From contig JABSQY010000010.1 in NCBI GenBank assembly GCA_013215525.1, positions 1 to 24,999 on the forward strand: DNA of 24,999 nucleotides, written 5' to 3'. This stretch comes from Nanoarchaeales archaeon (GTDB taxonomy: Archaea > Nanobdellota > Nanobdellia > Woesearchaeales > UBA583). Below the pieces are notes generated by a model that made no database searches, was not told the origin of the DNA, and saw only the letters and a list, made by a program, of their open reading frames with translations. Below, one piece after another: positions 1 through 6,090 of the stretch (positions are counted from its first letter, which is position 1; each line of letters starts with the position of its first letter). The translations under genes and the position numbers were made by a program.

Positions 1-128
1 CGTGGTGGTCCGCTCCGCGTTCCAAACAGATAGGGGCGCTCTCGCGTCTGTTAAGGGTGCGGACGCTCGCGCGCCTGTGACTGAGTGGGACGCTCGCGCG
101 TGAGTTACTGAGAGGACCGCTCGCGCGG
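1..128. repeat. GC-rich array of five degenerate 27-bp repeats, apparently running off the left edge
   Basis: The core CGCTCGCGCG, or a close variant, starts at 11 (CGCTCCGCG), 37 (CGCTCTCGCG), 64, 91 and 118, giving steps of 26, 27, 27 and 27 bp. The cores are usually preceded by GGA or GGAC. The sequence between cores is less conserved, though units 3 and 4 share an ACTGAG stretch. The segment is strongly GC-rich in a window that is otherwise mostly A and T. Such spacing suits binding sites on one face of the helix (iteron-like), a structured RNA, or an end/recombination region. I cannot tell which. It is not a CRISPR: the repeats are short, imperfect and closely spaced. Confidence 0.7.
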
Positions 129-234
129 TGTAGTCTGGGGCTTGTAAGTTGTGAGCTTTAATTTATTTTTTGTGAGATCTGATATTTTAAGTTTGCGTGC
201 ATGGAGTTTGCGATTGATAAATAAAAACTGGGTA

Positions 235-253
235 GGTTTCGGTTTCGTTTCGG
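235..253 (+). promoter_or_regulatory. GTTTCG-repeat motif, plus-strand copy
   Basis: The sequence GGTTTCGGTTTCGTTTCGG is nearly the same as the minus-strand motifs at 20501-20520, 23151-23165, 24141-24164 and 24815-24830. Here it sits in the non-coding region and is not followed by a clear TATA box and gene, unlike the other four copies. It is probably a binding site for an element-encoded protein. Confidence 0.5.
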
Positions 254-351
254 ATTGAATTTTTTAATAGGGAGCTTATGAGTCGAGAATCTGAGGGTTA
301 GGAGTTTTTAGCCGATTGGAGAGGAGTTTATTATATTCTGGAGTTTTAGAT

Positions 352-382
352 CATGCAATTAATAATTTTTAATTTGTGCATG
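352..382. repeat. Imperfect palindrome in the non-coding region
   Basis: CATGCA (352-357) and TGCATG (377-382) form 6-bp outer arms, with an inner ATTAA...TTAAT pair between them. It is the clearest dyad in the non-coding stretch and could be an operator, a hairpin or part of an origin. Confidence 0.4.
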
Positions 383-656
383 GGTTCATTTCGTATGAAT
401 AAATTTATAGTTGCATAATTTATTTAGTTGATTATGATCCTAGAGACAACAGGCCCCCAGGTTTTTATAAATAAATTATTTGTGTGTAGTAGTAGGCGCT
501 TTGTGTGTGTAATATACGATGTTTAAAAAAATAGAAAAGTCTCAAGGGATCCGCGCGTAAATAAAATATAAATAATCAGAACATGACAAGCTTTAAATAT
601 ATTAAAAATATAAAAGTTTAAAATTGAAACTAAAATAAACTAAATTATAAAAAACT

Positions 657-668
657 AAATATATAAAT
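657..668 (+). promoter_or_regulatory. TATA box of the zinc-ribbon gene at 691
   Basis: An AAATATATAAAT stretch is centred about 27 bp before the ATG at 691. This is the geometry expected for a leaderless archaeal transcript and is close to the roughly 25-bp spacing of the other promoters in the window. Confidence 0.5.
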
Positions 669-690
669 AACAACAAATAAATTTATAAAT

Positions 691-801
691 ATGGTAGAAG
701 ATAAACACCTCGACGAAATGAAAGAAATGACATGTACAAAATGCGGAAACGAATTTATGACTGAATACGAACAAAAGAGTATATGTCCCGATTGTGCTTA
801 A
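691..801 (+). CDS. Small zinc-ribbon protein (36 aa)
   Basis: ATG at 691 to TAA at 799-801 encodes 36 residues. Two Cys pairs are visible: TCTKCG (Cys14, Cys17) and ICPDC (Cys32, Cys35). The CxxC-14-CxxC spacing is right for one zinc ribbon of the kind found in transcription or nucleic-acid-binding proteins. The N-terminus is acidic (MVEDKHLDEMKE). A TATA box lies about 27 bp upstream and there is no Shine-Dalgarno sequence, so a leaderless mRNA is likely. It is the only plus-strand gene in the left 7.8 kb and is isolated between the non-coding region and a convergent minus-strand operon. Its position beside the repeat array would suit a regulator acting there, but that is speculation. Confidence in the gene is good; its function is unknown. 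Confidence 0.7.
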   Translation: MVEDKHLDEMKEMTCTKCGNEFMTEYEQKSICPDCA

Positions 802-973
802 TATAACATTATATATATGTAAAAAATACACGACACAAAGCCAATAAGAAAACCTTAAATAATAATATATATTAAAAAAAACACTACATAGAATAGTATG
901 ACAAACTCCTAAATAGTAGCCACAAATAAGTTAAAATTCGCTCAAAAGTACACTAAAAAAAGCTTATATAAAT

Positions 974-995
974 GAATAAAAATAAAAATAAAAAC
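974..995 (-). terminator. Probable T-tract terminator of the 2248-1034 operon
   Basis: Read on the minus strand, this is GTTTTTATTTTTATTTTTAT followed by TC, about 40 bp after the last stop codon of the leftmost operon. Archaeal intrinsic terminators are runs of T without a required hairpin. The rest of 802-1033 shows no gene I would support. Confidence 0.5.
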
Positions 996-1033
996 TATAA
1001 CCCAAGATTAACATATTTAAGATATAGTTTGTT

Positions 1034-1177
1034 TTATCTATTTTTTAAATTTTCTAATTCGTTTGAAACTTCTTGTTCTTCTTTCAAAGGCATTATTTTA
1101 TGATTTTGTTTCCATTCTAAAAATTCAATTTTATCTCTTATGTTTTTTTCCATTTGTTGTATTATTTCATAATCCAT
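1034..1177 (-). CDS. Small charged hypothetical protein (47 aa)
   Basis: ATG at 1177 to TAA at 1034-1036 encodes 47 residues. It is rich in Glu, Lys, Gln and Asn, with no Cys or membrane segment, and looks helical (N-terminus MDYEIIQQMEKNIRDKIEFL). It overlaps the upstream gene by 11 bases, so translational coupling is likely, and it is the last gene before a T-rich terminator. I do not recognise a family. It is supported by its position in a closely packed same-strand operon and a coding-like composition. Its short length leaves some doubt. Confidence 0.5.
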   Translation of the reverse strand: MDYEIIQQMEKNIRDKIEFLEWKQNHKIMPLKEEQEVSNELENLKNR

Positions 1178-1310
1178 TTTTATTTTTTACTAATAACTCA
1201 AGATCTCCGTCTTTATTAAAAGATTTTTTTAATAAATTGTCAAATATTAAGCCTTTTCGTTCTGCGATAAATTCGAGGAGTTCCTTGTCCGAAATTGTAA
1301 CAACCACCAT
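1167..1310 (-). CDS. Small hypothetical protein (47 aa)
   Basis: ATG at 1310 to TGA at 1167-1169 encodes 47 residues beginning MVVVTISDKELLEFIAERKG. The charged, amphipathic sequence suggests a small soluble helical protein. It starts just after the stop of the preceding gene (1313) and overlaps the next gene by 11 bases. This tight arrangement matches the rest of the operon and is the main reason to call it. No motif or family is recognised. Confidence 0.55.
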   Translation of the reverse strand: MVVVTISDKELLEFIAERKGLIFDNLLKKSFNKDGDLELLVKNKNGL

Positions 1311-1312
1311 AT

Positions 1313-1705
1313 TTATTTAATAATTTTCTCCACGTTTCTAATATTTTCAAAAGTTAAATCTCCATTACTATAATTATAATTTATTTTTTCAATAATTGAC
1401 CCCTCAGTTAAAACAACTAAGCATAAACTAAAATCTAAAGATTTAAAATCATCATCATCACAATTATTTAAAAAATTATCAATCAAGTCATTAATTCCTT
1501 TTTTAATTGTTTTATTTATATAAGTGAAATTGCAATCCCCCATATAATAAAGTTCCCCATGACTAGAGTGTTCAATATCTGAATTAAATTTATTAAATTG
1601 TAATTCTTCAAAAAATTTATCAATATTTGCAACTAGTCCAAGATCTTTTATTCCAAAATCTGACCCCTCACTATAATTTATATTTATTAACATATTTTGC
1701 CCCAT
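1313..1705 (-). CDS. Hypothetical acidic protein (130 aa)
   Basis: Starts with ATG at 1705, three bases after the stop of the winged-helix gene (1709), and ends two bases before the next ATG at 1310. A second Met at residue 5 is an alternative start. The protein is acidic and Asn/Asp-rich with mixed alpha/beta character; a Asn-Cys-Asp-Asp-Asp-Asp cluster lies near residue 80. It has no signal peptide, membrane segment or metal-binding motif. Function is unknown. Co-transcription with a DNA-binding protein suggests an accessory regulatory or maintenance role, but only by context. Confidence 0.7.
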   Translation of the reverse strand: MGQNMLININYSEGSDFGIKDLGLVANIDKFFEELQFNKFNSDIEHSSHGELYYMGDCNFTYINKTIKKGINDLIDNFLNNCDDDDFKSLDFSLCLVVLTEGSIIEKINYNYSNGDLTFENIRNVEKIIK

Positions 1706-1708
1706 GTT

Positions 1709-2248
1709 TTATTTATTTTTCCTCGCGTTAGTAGTTTTTTTAAATCCAGTCTTATTTACCTTTTTCATAATATTAAGAGCGGACTTTTCTTTTTTATTTA
1801 CATTAGGTTTTTTTTGTTTATTTACTTTTGGTTTTTTAGTTGATTTAGTTTTTTTAACTTTTGGAGCTTTCTTTTCGACATCATGATCAATAGTTTTTAG
1901 TCCAAATGTGGACCTTATGGCCCGAGTTTCCTCATCAATTAATATAGATAATTGTTTTGTAGAGATACGCCAATATATAGACTCTTGCCCCTGTTTCTCA
2001 CTAGTTGAAATTTTTTGTTTTTTTGTAACAATAAGATTTTTTTTAATTAAAGAATTTAATCTTAAACGGATCCGACTCGGAGAAGATACTCCGGAATTAA
2101 TTAAAAATGGAGTTAAATCTCCAAGAGTAACCGGAGTTTTTTCCCCGTATTTTTGTATCTCTGTTAAAATTGCAAAATCTTTCTCATCAAGACCGAATAA
2201 AGTCTCAACCGCCATTTTTTTAATGTCTATTAAGGTTTTTGTTTCCAT
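1709..2248 (-). CDS. Winged-helix DNA-binding protein with lysine-rich tail (179 aa)
   Basis: Residues about 20-110 look like a winged helix. A helix (DEKDFAILTEIQKYG) is followed by a possible recognition-helix region with Ser-Pro-Ser-Arg-Ile-Arg-Leu-Arg (about 56-63), then a strand-rich wing containing SIYWRIS-type sequence (about 90-96). From about 124 to the end the chain is low-complexity and basic, with roughly 22 lysines in 56 residues plus Pro, Ala, Ser, Thr and Asn. A winged helix plus a lysine-rich C-terminal tail is the architecture of eukaryotic linker histone H1; here this is an analogy, not a homology claim. It is the first gene of its operon, with its own promoter (TATA 2269-2278, 25 bp before the ATG) and a perfect palindrome just upstream. 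It could be a transcription regulator, an autoregulator at that palindrome, or a chromatin-compacting protein. Confidence 0.75.
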   Translation of the reverse strand: METKTLIDIKKMAVETLFGLDEKDFAILTEIQKYGEKTPVTLGDLTPFLINSGVSSPSRIRLRLNSLIKKNLIVTKKQKISTSEKQGQESIYWRISTKQLSILIDEETRAIRSTFGLKTIDHDVEKKAPKVKKTKSTKKPKVNKQKKPNVNKKEKSALNIMKKVNKTGFKKTTNARKNK

Positions 2249-2268
2249 AATTATAATAATACTTTAAA

Positions 2269-2278
2269 CTTTATAAAG
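2269..2278 (-). promoter_or_regulatory. TATA box for the winged-helix operon
   Basis: CTTTATAAAG is centred 25 bp before the ATG at 2248, giving a leaderless geometry. On the minus strand the upstream flank reads GTACTAACC, resembling the GTAGAAACC flank of the promoters near 7748-7789 and 8099. This promoter therefore probably belongs to the same class. Confidence 0.65.
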
Positions 2279-2285
2279 GTTAGTA

Positions 2286-2312
2286 CGATTTAGCGTCTCA
2301 AACGCTAAATCG
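2286..2312. promoter_or_regulatory. Perfect 11-bp inverted repeat (operator or hairpin)
   Basis: CGATTTAGCGT (2286-2296) and ACGCTAAATCG (2302-2312) are exact reverse complements around a 5-bp spacer. The element lies just upstream of the TATA box of the winged-helix gene and 10 bp after the stop of the gene at 2323. It could be an operator, probably autoregulatory, or an RNA hairpin at the 3' end of the long upstream operon. Confidence 0.6.
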
Positions 2313-2322
2313 AAATAAGATA

Positions 2323-3168
2323 TTATTTTTTACCAAATCCAAATAAGTTTTTAATAATACGTCCTATTTGTTGAGTTCCCGAAACAACATTATTAAAAGC
2401 TTTAGTTATTGGATTTTTATCAATTACTAAATCTTTATCATAATTTAATTCTAAATATATCTTATTTAAAAATGTAGATATTTGTTTTTTATCCTCTTGA
2501 GATAATTTTGATAATGCGTCCTCCTCCAGATAAAAACCCTCTTCTATAGAATTATGAAATAAATTTAATTTTATATTTAATTCTTTTCGATGTTCTTCGT
2601 TTGATTCGTCCAGATTTTGACTTTGCTCTTGCAACTCTTGAATCTTTAAATCTAATTTTTGAAGAGCTTTAGATTTATTTTTATTCCCAGAACTCCGAGC
2701 GCTTGACATGTCTCCGAAAACTTCACGACCGAATAAATCAAGCCTACCCGATAAAGTTTTCATTTTCTCGGCCTGTTCTTGTTTTAATTTTATATCTTGT
2801 TCTAGTCTATCCTCTTTGATTTTTCTATCTCGAAGTTCTGATATATCTTTCTCCATATTCTCAAAAGCCTCAACTTGTTCCTCTGTTGTTTTAGCGTTGA
2901 TAATATCGTCCGTATGTTTTTTTAAATTATGCTCAAATTCTTTTTTTTCCTCATGATCTCTATACTTGAAATTATCGAGATTATCCTCTCCGTAGCTTTC
3001 CAAAAAGTCGGACATCTTACCAAAACCGACCGCGTTTAAAACTCCCGGTTGTTTTAATAATTCATTGTGAAAATCTTCCATAGTTTCAAAATCTTTAGGA
3101 TCAACGTTTTTATCAAACCATTCCCTCAAACGAGAGTAATCTCCTTTTTTATATTTAGCTTTAGCCAT
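2323..3168 (-). CDS. Coiled-coil protein, last gene of the replication operon (281 aa)
   Basis: Residues about 75-205 are dominated by Glu, Lys, Gln and Asp in long helical runs (for example EEQVEAFENMEKDISELRDR), typical of coiled coil. The first 70 residues form a more globular helical part with a basic N-terminus. The last 30 residues end in Gly-Phe-Gly-Lys-Lys. There is no signal peptide or clear membrane helix. The start codon overlaps the previous stop by one base (TAATG). It closes a long operon with two primase-like genes, so a structural or scaffolding role in replication or DNA packaging is possible, but no family is recognised. Confidence 0.75.
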   Translation of the reverse strand: MAKAKYKKGDYSRLREWFDKNVDPKDFETMEDFHNELLKQPGVLNAVGFGKMSDFLESYGEDNLDNFKYRDHEEKKEFEHNLKKHTDDIINAKTTEEQVEAFENMEKDISELRDRKIKEDRLEQDIKLKQEQAEKMKTLSGRLDLFGREVFGDMSSARSSGNKNKSKALQKLDLKIQELQEQSQNLDESNEEHRKELNIKLNLFHNSIEEGFYLEEDALSKLSQEDKKQISTFLNKIYLELNYDKDLVIDKNPITKAFNNVVSGTQQIGRIIKNLFGFGKK

Positions 3169-3479
3169 TATTTAACGCCCTCAGACAAGACTTTTATATA
3201 TTTATTGAATATCTCATCATAATTATTTAAATAATACAAATATTCAAACGAGAGATAAGTTTTATTATCAGATTTAAATATAATTTTTTTCTCTTTTAAA
3301 ATTAAATTTTTATTTACTAACTCGACTAAATATTTAGTGACCCACTTTGTAGAGTTCCCGGACCTCTCACAAATTAAATTTACATTTGATTTAGTTTTAT
3401 TTATATTTTCTAATAAAAAAATCTCGGGTTTTGATAATCTAAACTCTCCAATTAATATATTTAATATTTCTTTTTTCAT
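3168..3479 (-). CDS. MarR-like winged-helix protein (103 aa)
   Basis: A single small domain. Helices (KKEILNILIGEFRLSKPEIF) are followed by a helix-turn-helix with the recognition-like segment GNSTKWVTKYLVELVNKNLI (about 41-60). A wing with basic and aromatic strands (KEKKIIFKSDNKTYLSFEY) then leads to a C-terminal helix. Length and order fit MarR/ArsR-like winged helices in archaeal mobile elements. It overlaps the upstream gene by 4 bases (ATGA) and the downstream gene by 1, so it is translationally coupled inside the replication operon. It could be the operon's repressor, acting at the palindromic promoter near 7757, or a replication accessory factor. DNA binding is likely; the target is unknown. 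Confidence 0.6.
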   Translation of the reverse strand: MKKEILNILIGEFRLSKPEIFLLENINKTKSNVNLICERSGNSTKWVTKYLVELVNKNLILKEKKIIFKSDNKTYLSFEYLYYLNNYDEIFNKYIKVLSEGVK

Positions 3480-3988
3480 TTTTTATTTAAATAACTACAA
3501 ATTATAAAATTATAGTTTTTTGAAATTCCGTACTCTTCTAGTTTATGTTTAAGTAATAACTTATATAAATTTATGTGACGCTCAGAATATACAGAGTTTG
3601 AGATCTCTTTAATATGTTTTTTATCAACATATGAACGGATATAAATCAAATCTGCGGAATCTTGTTTTTTTACAATCCTTAAAGTTTGGCCTTGAAATTC
3701 TTGACCTTGTTTATCATCTAGTTTTTTAATTTGTTTAATAGTTGGATATGTTGAGGGAAAATATATATAAAAATCCTTTTGAATTTTTTCTATTTGTGCA
3801 ATTGTAAATAAATGAAAATCTATAAAATGAAATCCGTTTAAAGTTTTAATAATATGCAAGTTTAATTTATGTTTTGAAACTAATAAATTTATATTATCCT
3901 CATTAATTGATTTTTCGTCATAGTCCCAATATAAAACATGTTTCCCAGATCCCGAGACCTCGCTTGCTAAATTATATAGTTTATTCAT
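3476..3988 (-). CDS. Small AEP (archaeo-eukaryotic primase)-like protein (170 aa)
   Basis: Three features recall the AEP superfamily: a strand ending in Asp-Tyr-Asp (VLYWDYD, Asp22/Asp24) as the metal-binding DxD, a later NGFHFI (His54) as the small-residue-x-His motif, and LRIVKK (Arg104-Lys108) that could contact nucleotide. At 170 residues it is short for a full primase and would be a minimal catalytic core or a degenerate relative. It lies two genes after the PriS-like gene in the same operon, with ATGA overlaps on both sides. The assignment rests on three short motifs, so it is tentative; it could also be an unrelated fold with a chance DYD. Confidence 0.4.
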   Translation of the reverse strand: MNKLYNLASEVSGSGKHVLYWDYDEKSINEDNINLLVSKHKLNLHIIKTLNGFHFIDFHLFTIAQIEKIQKDFYIYFPSTYPTIKQIKKLDDKQGQEFQGQTLRIVKKQDSADLIYIRSYVDKKHIKEISNSVYSERHINLYKLLLKHKLEEYGISKNYNFIICSYLNKK

Positions 3989-4440
3989 ATTTTATGATTT
4001 ATTGAAGTTTTAGGTTCTATGTTTAAAGGATTGTCTGAATATAAAATCGCCTCAATTTTACACTCAAAACAATTTAATATAAATTCAACGTCCTCAATTA
4101 ATTCTTCAAAATTTATTTTATTTTTTTCTTTAAAATAGATGTGGCTCCAGTTATTACGATTATTTTTAAATCTCATTAATCTATTAAATATATTTTCCTC
4201 AATAAGATTACTTAAATATACATGATAGATTAAATTATTAAAACCACTTTTATTTATATATGATAAAATTTTATTTGTTTTCTGTTCTTTTTTTAAAAGA
4301 ATCTCAATATAAAATTTTAGTAATTCCTCTATAATCCCAGAACTCAATAATAAATACTCCTCCAAAGATTCAATATTCTCATAGTCTAAAAGTACAACAT
4401 GACTTTTTAATGAATTATATTTTTTTATACTATGATTCAT
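3985..4440 (-). CDS. HEPN-like protein with an Rx4H motif (151 aa)
   Basis: The protein is mainly helical, with a segment RNNWSH (Arg95 to His100). This matches the Rx4-6H signature of HEPN domains, many of which are RNases in toxin-antitoxin or defence systems. The four-helix layout (a helix with SSGIIEELLKFYIEILL near 33-49, then the motif, then a helix ELIEDVEFILNCFECKIEAIL) is also in keeping. There is no adjacent nucleotidyltransferase (MNT) partner; the neighbours are primase-like genes, which overlap it by 4 bases on each side. It may be an RNase, a toxin kept in check by its operon, or a non-catalytic HEPN. HEPN assignment is moderately likely; function is open. Confidence 0.5.
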   Translation of the reverse strand: MNHSIKKYNSLKSHVVLLDYENIESLEEYLLLSSGIIEELLKFYIEILLKKEQKTNKILSYINKSGFNNLIYHVYLSNLIEENIFNRLMRFKNNRNNWSHIYFKEKNKINFEELIEDVEFILNCFECKIEAILYSDNPLNIEPKTSINHKI

Positions 4441-5510
4441 TTTTTAGTTTTTGCGTCCTCTATACTCCATTTGATATGGTTTTTTAATCTTGTGAATAAA
4501 GATTTTTTTTCTTGAGGTTCCGCTCGCCCTGGTACTTGAGAAACTGGAGCTATTTTTTCCGCGTGAAGTTCAGAGATAACACTTGCAACCTCAATCTCTT
4601 TACTAGTTAATATATGTTTATCTTCTGGAGTCTTTACGTCTTGAGTTATTTTATTCTCTGTAACCTTTGGCTCATAATCAAACTTTTTAAAAAAAGCGTT
4701 AACGTTTTCAATAGATCCCCCTCTAGTCATAAGGCCCCGTTTAAGTAATTTTAGTTTTTTAACGCTCTGTATAGTAGCTTTAGACTTATTAAAATTATCA
4801 AGTTGACTATCTGATAAAGGTAGAGCTATTAAATCGTTATGCCTCTCTATAGAATATGCAACTTTGAAAACTCTCCCTATTGTATAAACTGATAAATCCA
4901 GAGTCCTAAGATTTAATTCATTTTTAATATTTGTTACAATCTTTAAAAAATATTCTGGCCTATCGGCAGGATCAACACCAAGCCCAGATAAAAACTTATC
5001 TCCAATAGTAATATTAAAACCTTTATTACCCGAGAACATAACAGAGAAAGGCAATCTATTAGAATTAAATAATTTTTTTAATTTAATGGCCTCAGATCTA
5101 ACAAAATCAAAAGTTAAATCCTCATCAACTAAATTTTTATCAAGATCTAAATCAATTTTAAAATCATAACCAACAACATAAGAATCATAATTATTATTAA
5201 TTTGAGCCCTTTTTATTTTCTCCCCTTTTCTGTCAACTATAAGCAAACCCTCGAACTCATCGCTTAAAGTTGCAACAGAACAATAGAGATTTTTATATGT
5301 TTCTATAGTTTTAGAAAATTCTAAATTATAATCTAAACCCTCGCCAGAAAAAACTTTTAAATATCGAAAAGCTTGACGTTTAAATTTTTTATCTATACAA
5401 ATAACCCGAGGAGTTATTAAATCAAAACTTCGATTTTTAATTTGATCATAAATATTAAATTTAATAATGTCCCAATCATACCACGCGATTAAATCTTTTT
5501 CATTTTCCAT
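4437..5510 (-). CDS. PriS-like archaeo-eukaryotic DNA primase (357 aa)
   Basis: Probably the element's replication primase, making primers for DNA polymerase. Motif I is the acidic strand YDFKIDLDLD (Asp116, Asp120, Asp122). Motif II is SGNKGFNI (160-167), matching the SGxxGxH motif of PriS. Motif III is LDLSVYTIGRVFKVAYS (204-220), with Asp205 and Arg213, followed by a LIALPL strand. The N-terminus (AWYDWDIIKFNIY, then a RYLK segment) also resembles primase small subunits. Oddly, the motif II histidine is Asn166. The last 90 residues are a low-complexity linker and a basic helix (SLFTRLKNHIKWSIEDAKTKK), absent from cellular PriS. No PriL is seen nearby. It sits mid-operon, one base after the small membrane gene, and overlaps the HEPN-like gene by 4 bases. 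Confidence 0.75.
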   Translation of the reverse strand: MENEKDLIAWYDWDIIKFNIYDQIKNRSFDLITPRVICIDKKFKRQAFRYLKVFSGEGLDYNLEFSKTIETYKNLYCSVATLSDEFEGLLIVDRKGEKIKRAQINNNYDSYVVGYDFKIDLDLDKNLVDEDLTFDFVRSEAIKLKKLFNSNRLPFSVMFSGNKGFNITIGDKFLSGLGVDPADRPEYFLKIVTNIKNELNLRTLDLSVYTIGRVFKVAYSIERHNDLIALPLSDSQLDNFNKSKATIQSVKKLKLLKRGLMTRGGSIENVNAFFKKFDYEPKVTENKITQDVKTPEDKHILTSKEIEVASVISELHAEKIAPVSQVPGRAEPQEKKSLFTRLKNHIKWSIEDAKTKK

Positions 5511-5511
5511 T

Positions 5512-5619
5512 TTAATAAAAGTTAATATAAATTATGGCTAATATCAAACCCGCTATAAAATAGCCAAAAGCTCCACCCATGAAAAGGTATTTTAATTTTA
5601 ATTTTTGTATTTTATCCAT
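5512..5619 (-). CDS. Small single-pass membrane protein (35 aa)
   Basis: ATG at 5619 to TAA at 5512-5514 encodes 35 residues. A basic N-terminus (MDKIQKLKLK) is followed by one hydrophobic helix (residues 11-33, FMGGAFGYFIAGLILAIIYI with a glycine-rich face). It starts 6 bases after the zinc-ribbon stop and ends one base before the primase ATG, the same tight spacing as its neighbours. No family is recognised. It could be a membrane tether or a holin-like or toxin-like peptide. Confidence 0.5.
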   Translation of the reverse strand: MDKIQKLKLKYLFMGGAFGYFIAGLILAIIYINFY

Positions 5620-5625
5620 TTTTAT

Positions 5626-5793
5626 TTATTTTTTTGAATTATTTTTCAATAAATCCCACCTTATAGGTTTATCACTATTAAAAACACACCCGCAGTTTAA
5701 ACAATTTAATATAATTTTAAATGTAGTGTTACTTTGTTTAATCTCAAGATCAAAGCTCTCACATTCAAAACAATATAATACGACATCAACCAT
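5626..5793 (-). CDS. Small zinc-ribbon protein (55 aa)
   Basis: ATG at 5793 to TAA at 5626-5628 encodes 55 residues with two Cys pairs, YCFEC (Cys8, Cys11) and NCLNC (Cys31, Cys34), plus a further Cys at 36. The pattern CxxC-19-CxxC and the strands between are typical of a zinc ribbon. It starts one base after the preceding stop at 5795 and lies just upstream of the small membrane protein and the primase. Zinc ribbons in such operons often bind nucleic acid or protein partners. The role here is unknown. Confidence 0.65.
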   Translation of the reverse strand: MVDVVLYCFECESFDLEIKQSNTTFKIILNCLNCGCVFNSDKPIRWDLLKNNSKK

Positions 5794-5794
5794 T

Positions 5795-6088
5795 TTAAAT
5801 ATTAATGTTATTTATTGTATTTAAAGGTTTAGTGTCTGACAATTCAGTTTTTAAAACTCCAATCTCTAGATTATTAAAATCAATTTCTTTAAATCTTTTT
5901 TTCTCAAGTAATGATTTAACAATATCGCCAATACTACGGGAGGCGTAATATTTCGGTTTATTTGAAAATATGATTTTATACATATATGAGGGGATATATG
6001 AATTTGTCGCCAAACCTTGAAAACCTAATTTATTAATAATTTCTATTTTATCAAAATATTTATTATTAATTTTTATATAACAATCCAT
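5795..6088 (-). CDS. Hypothetical protein (97 aa)
   Basis: A basic, Ile/Lys/Tyr-rich protein starting MDCYIKINNKYFDKIEIINK. It starts two bases after the previous stop (6091) and ends one base before the zinc-ribbon ATG. The alternation of strands and helices suggests a small soluble domain, with no signal peptide and a single Cys. No family is recognised. It belongs to the long operon driven from the divergent promoter near 7752. Confidence 0.65.
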   Translation of the reverse strand: MDCYIKINNKYFDKIEIINKLGFQGLATNSYIPSYMYKIIFSNKPKYYASRSIGDIVKSLLEKKRFKEIDFNNLEIGVLKTELSDTKPLNTINNINI

Positions 6089-6090
6089 TT

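Larger units (their letters stand above)
129..690. other. Non-coding G/T-rich region without a convincing gene; candidate origin or leader
   Basis: No ORF with coding character is seen on either strand over about 560 bases. From 129 to about 540 the plus strand is unusually rich in G and T. From about 570 onward it becomes rich in A and C, so the strand skew switches. It contains one GTTTCG-repeat motif (235-253), an imperfect palindrome (352-382), a run of C in a GGCCCCCAGG stretch near 451-460, and TGTGTG tracts near 481-510. Close to 691 it carries several AAACTAAA-like repeats (627-659). Non-coding length, skew switch and adjacent iteron-like repeats are features often seen at replication origins, but this is inference only. 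Confidence 0.5.

Noticed and set aside
1..128. CRISPR array at the left edge
   Set aside because: Repeat cores are about 10-13 bp with a 27-bp period, imperfect, and the intervening sequences are similar to each other; no cas gene is present.
1063..1320. Plus-strand ORF of 85 codons over the leftmost operon
   Set aside because: Shadow of minus-strand genes; Phe/Leu/Ser-rich translation from antisense of Lys/Asn-rich genes. Two tightly packed minus-strand ORFs explain the stretch better.
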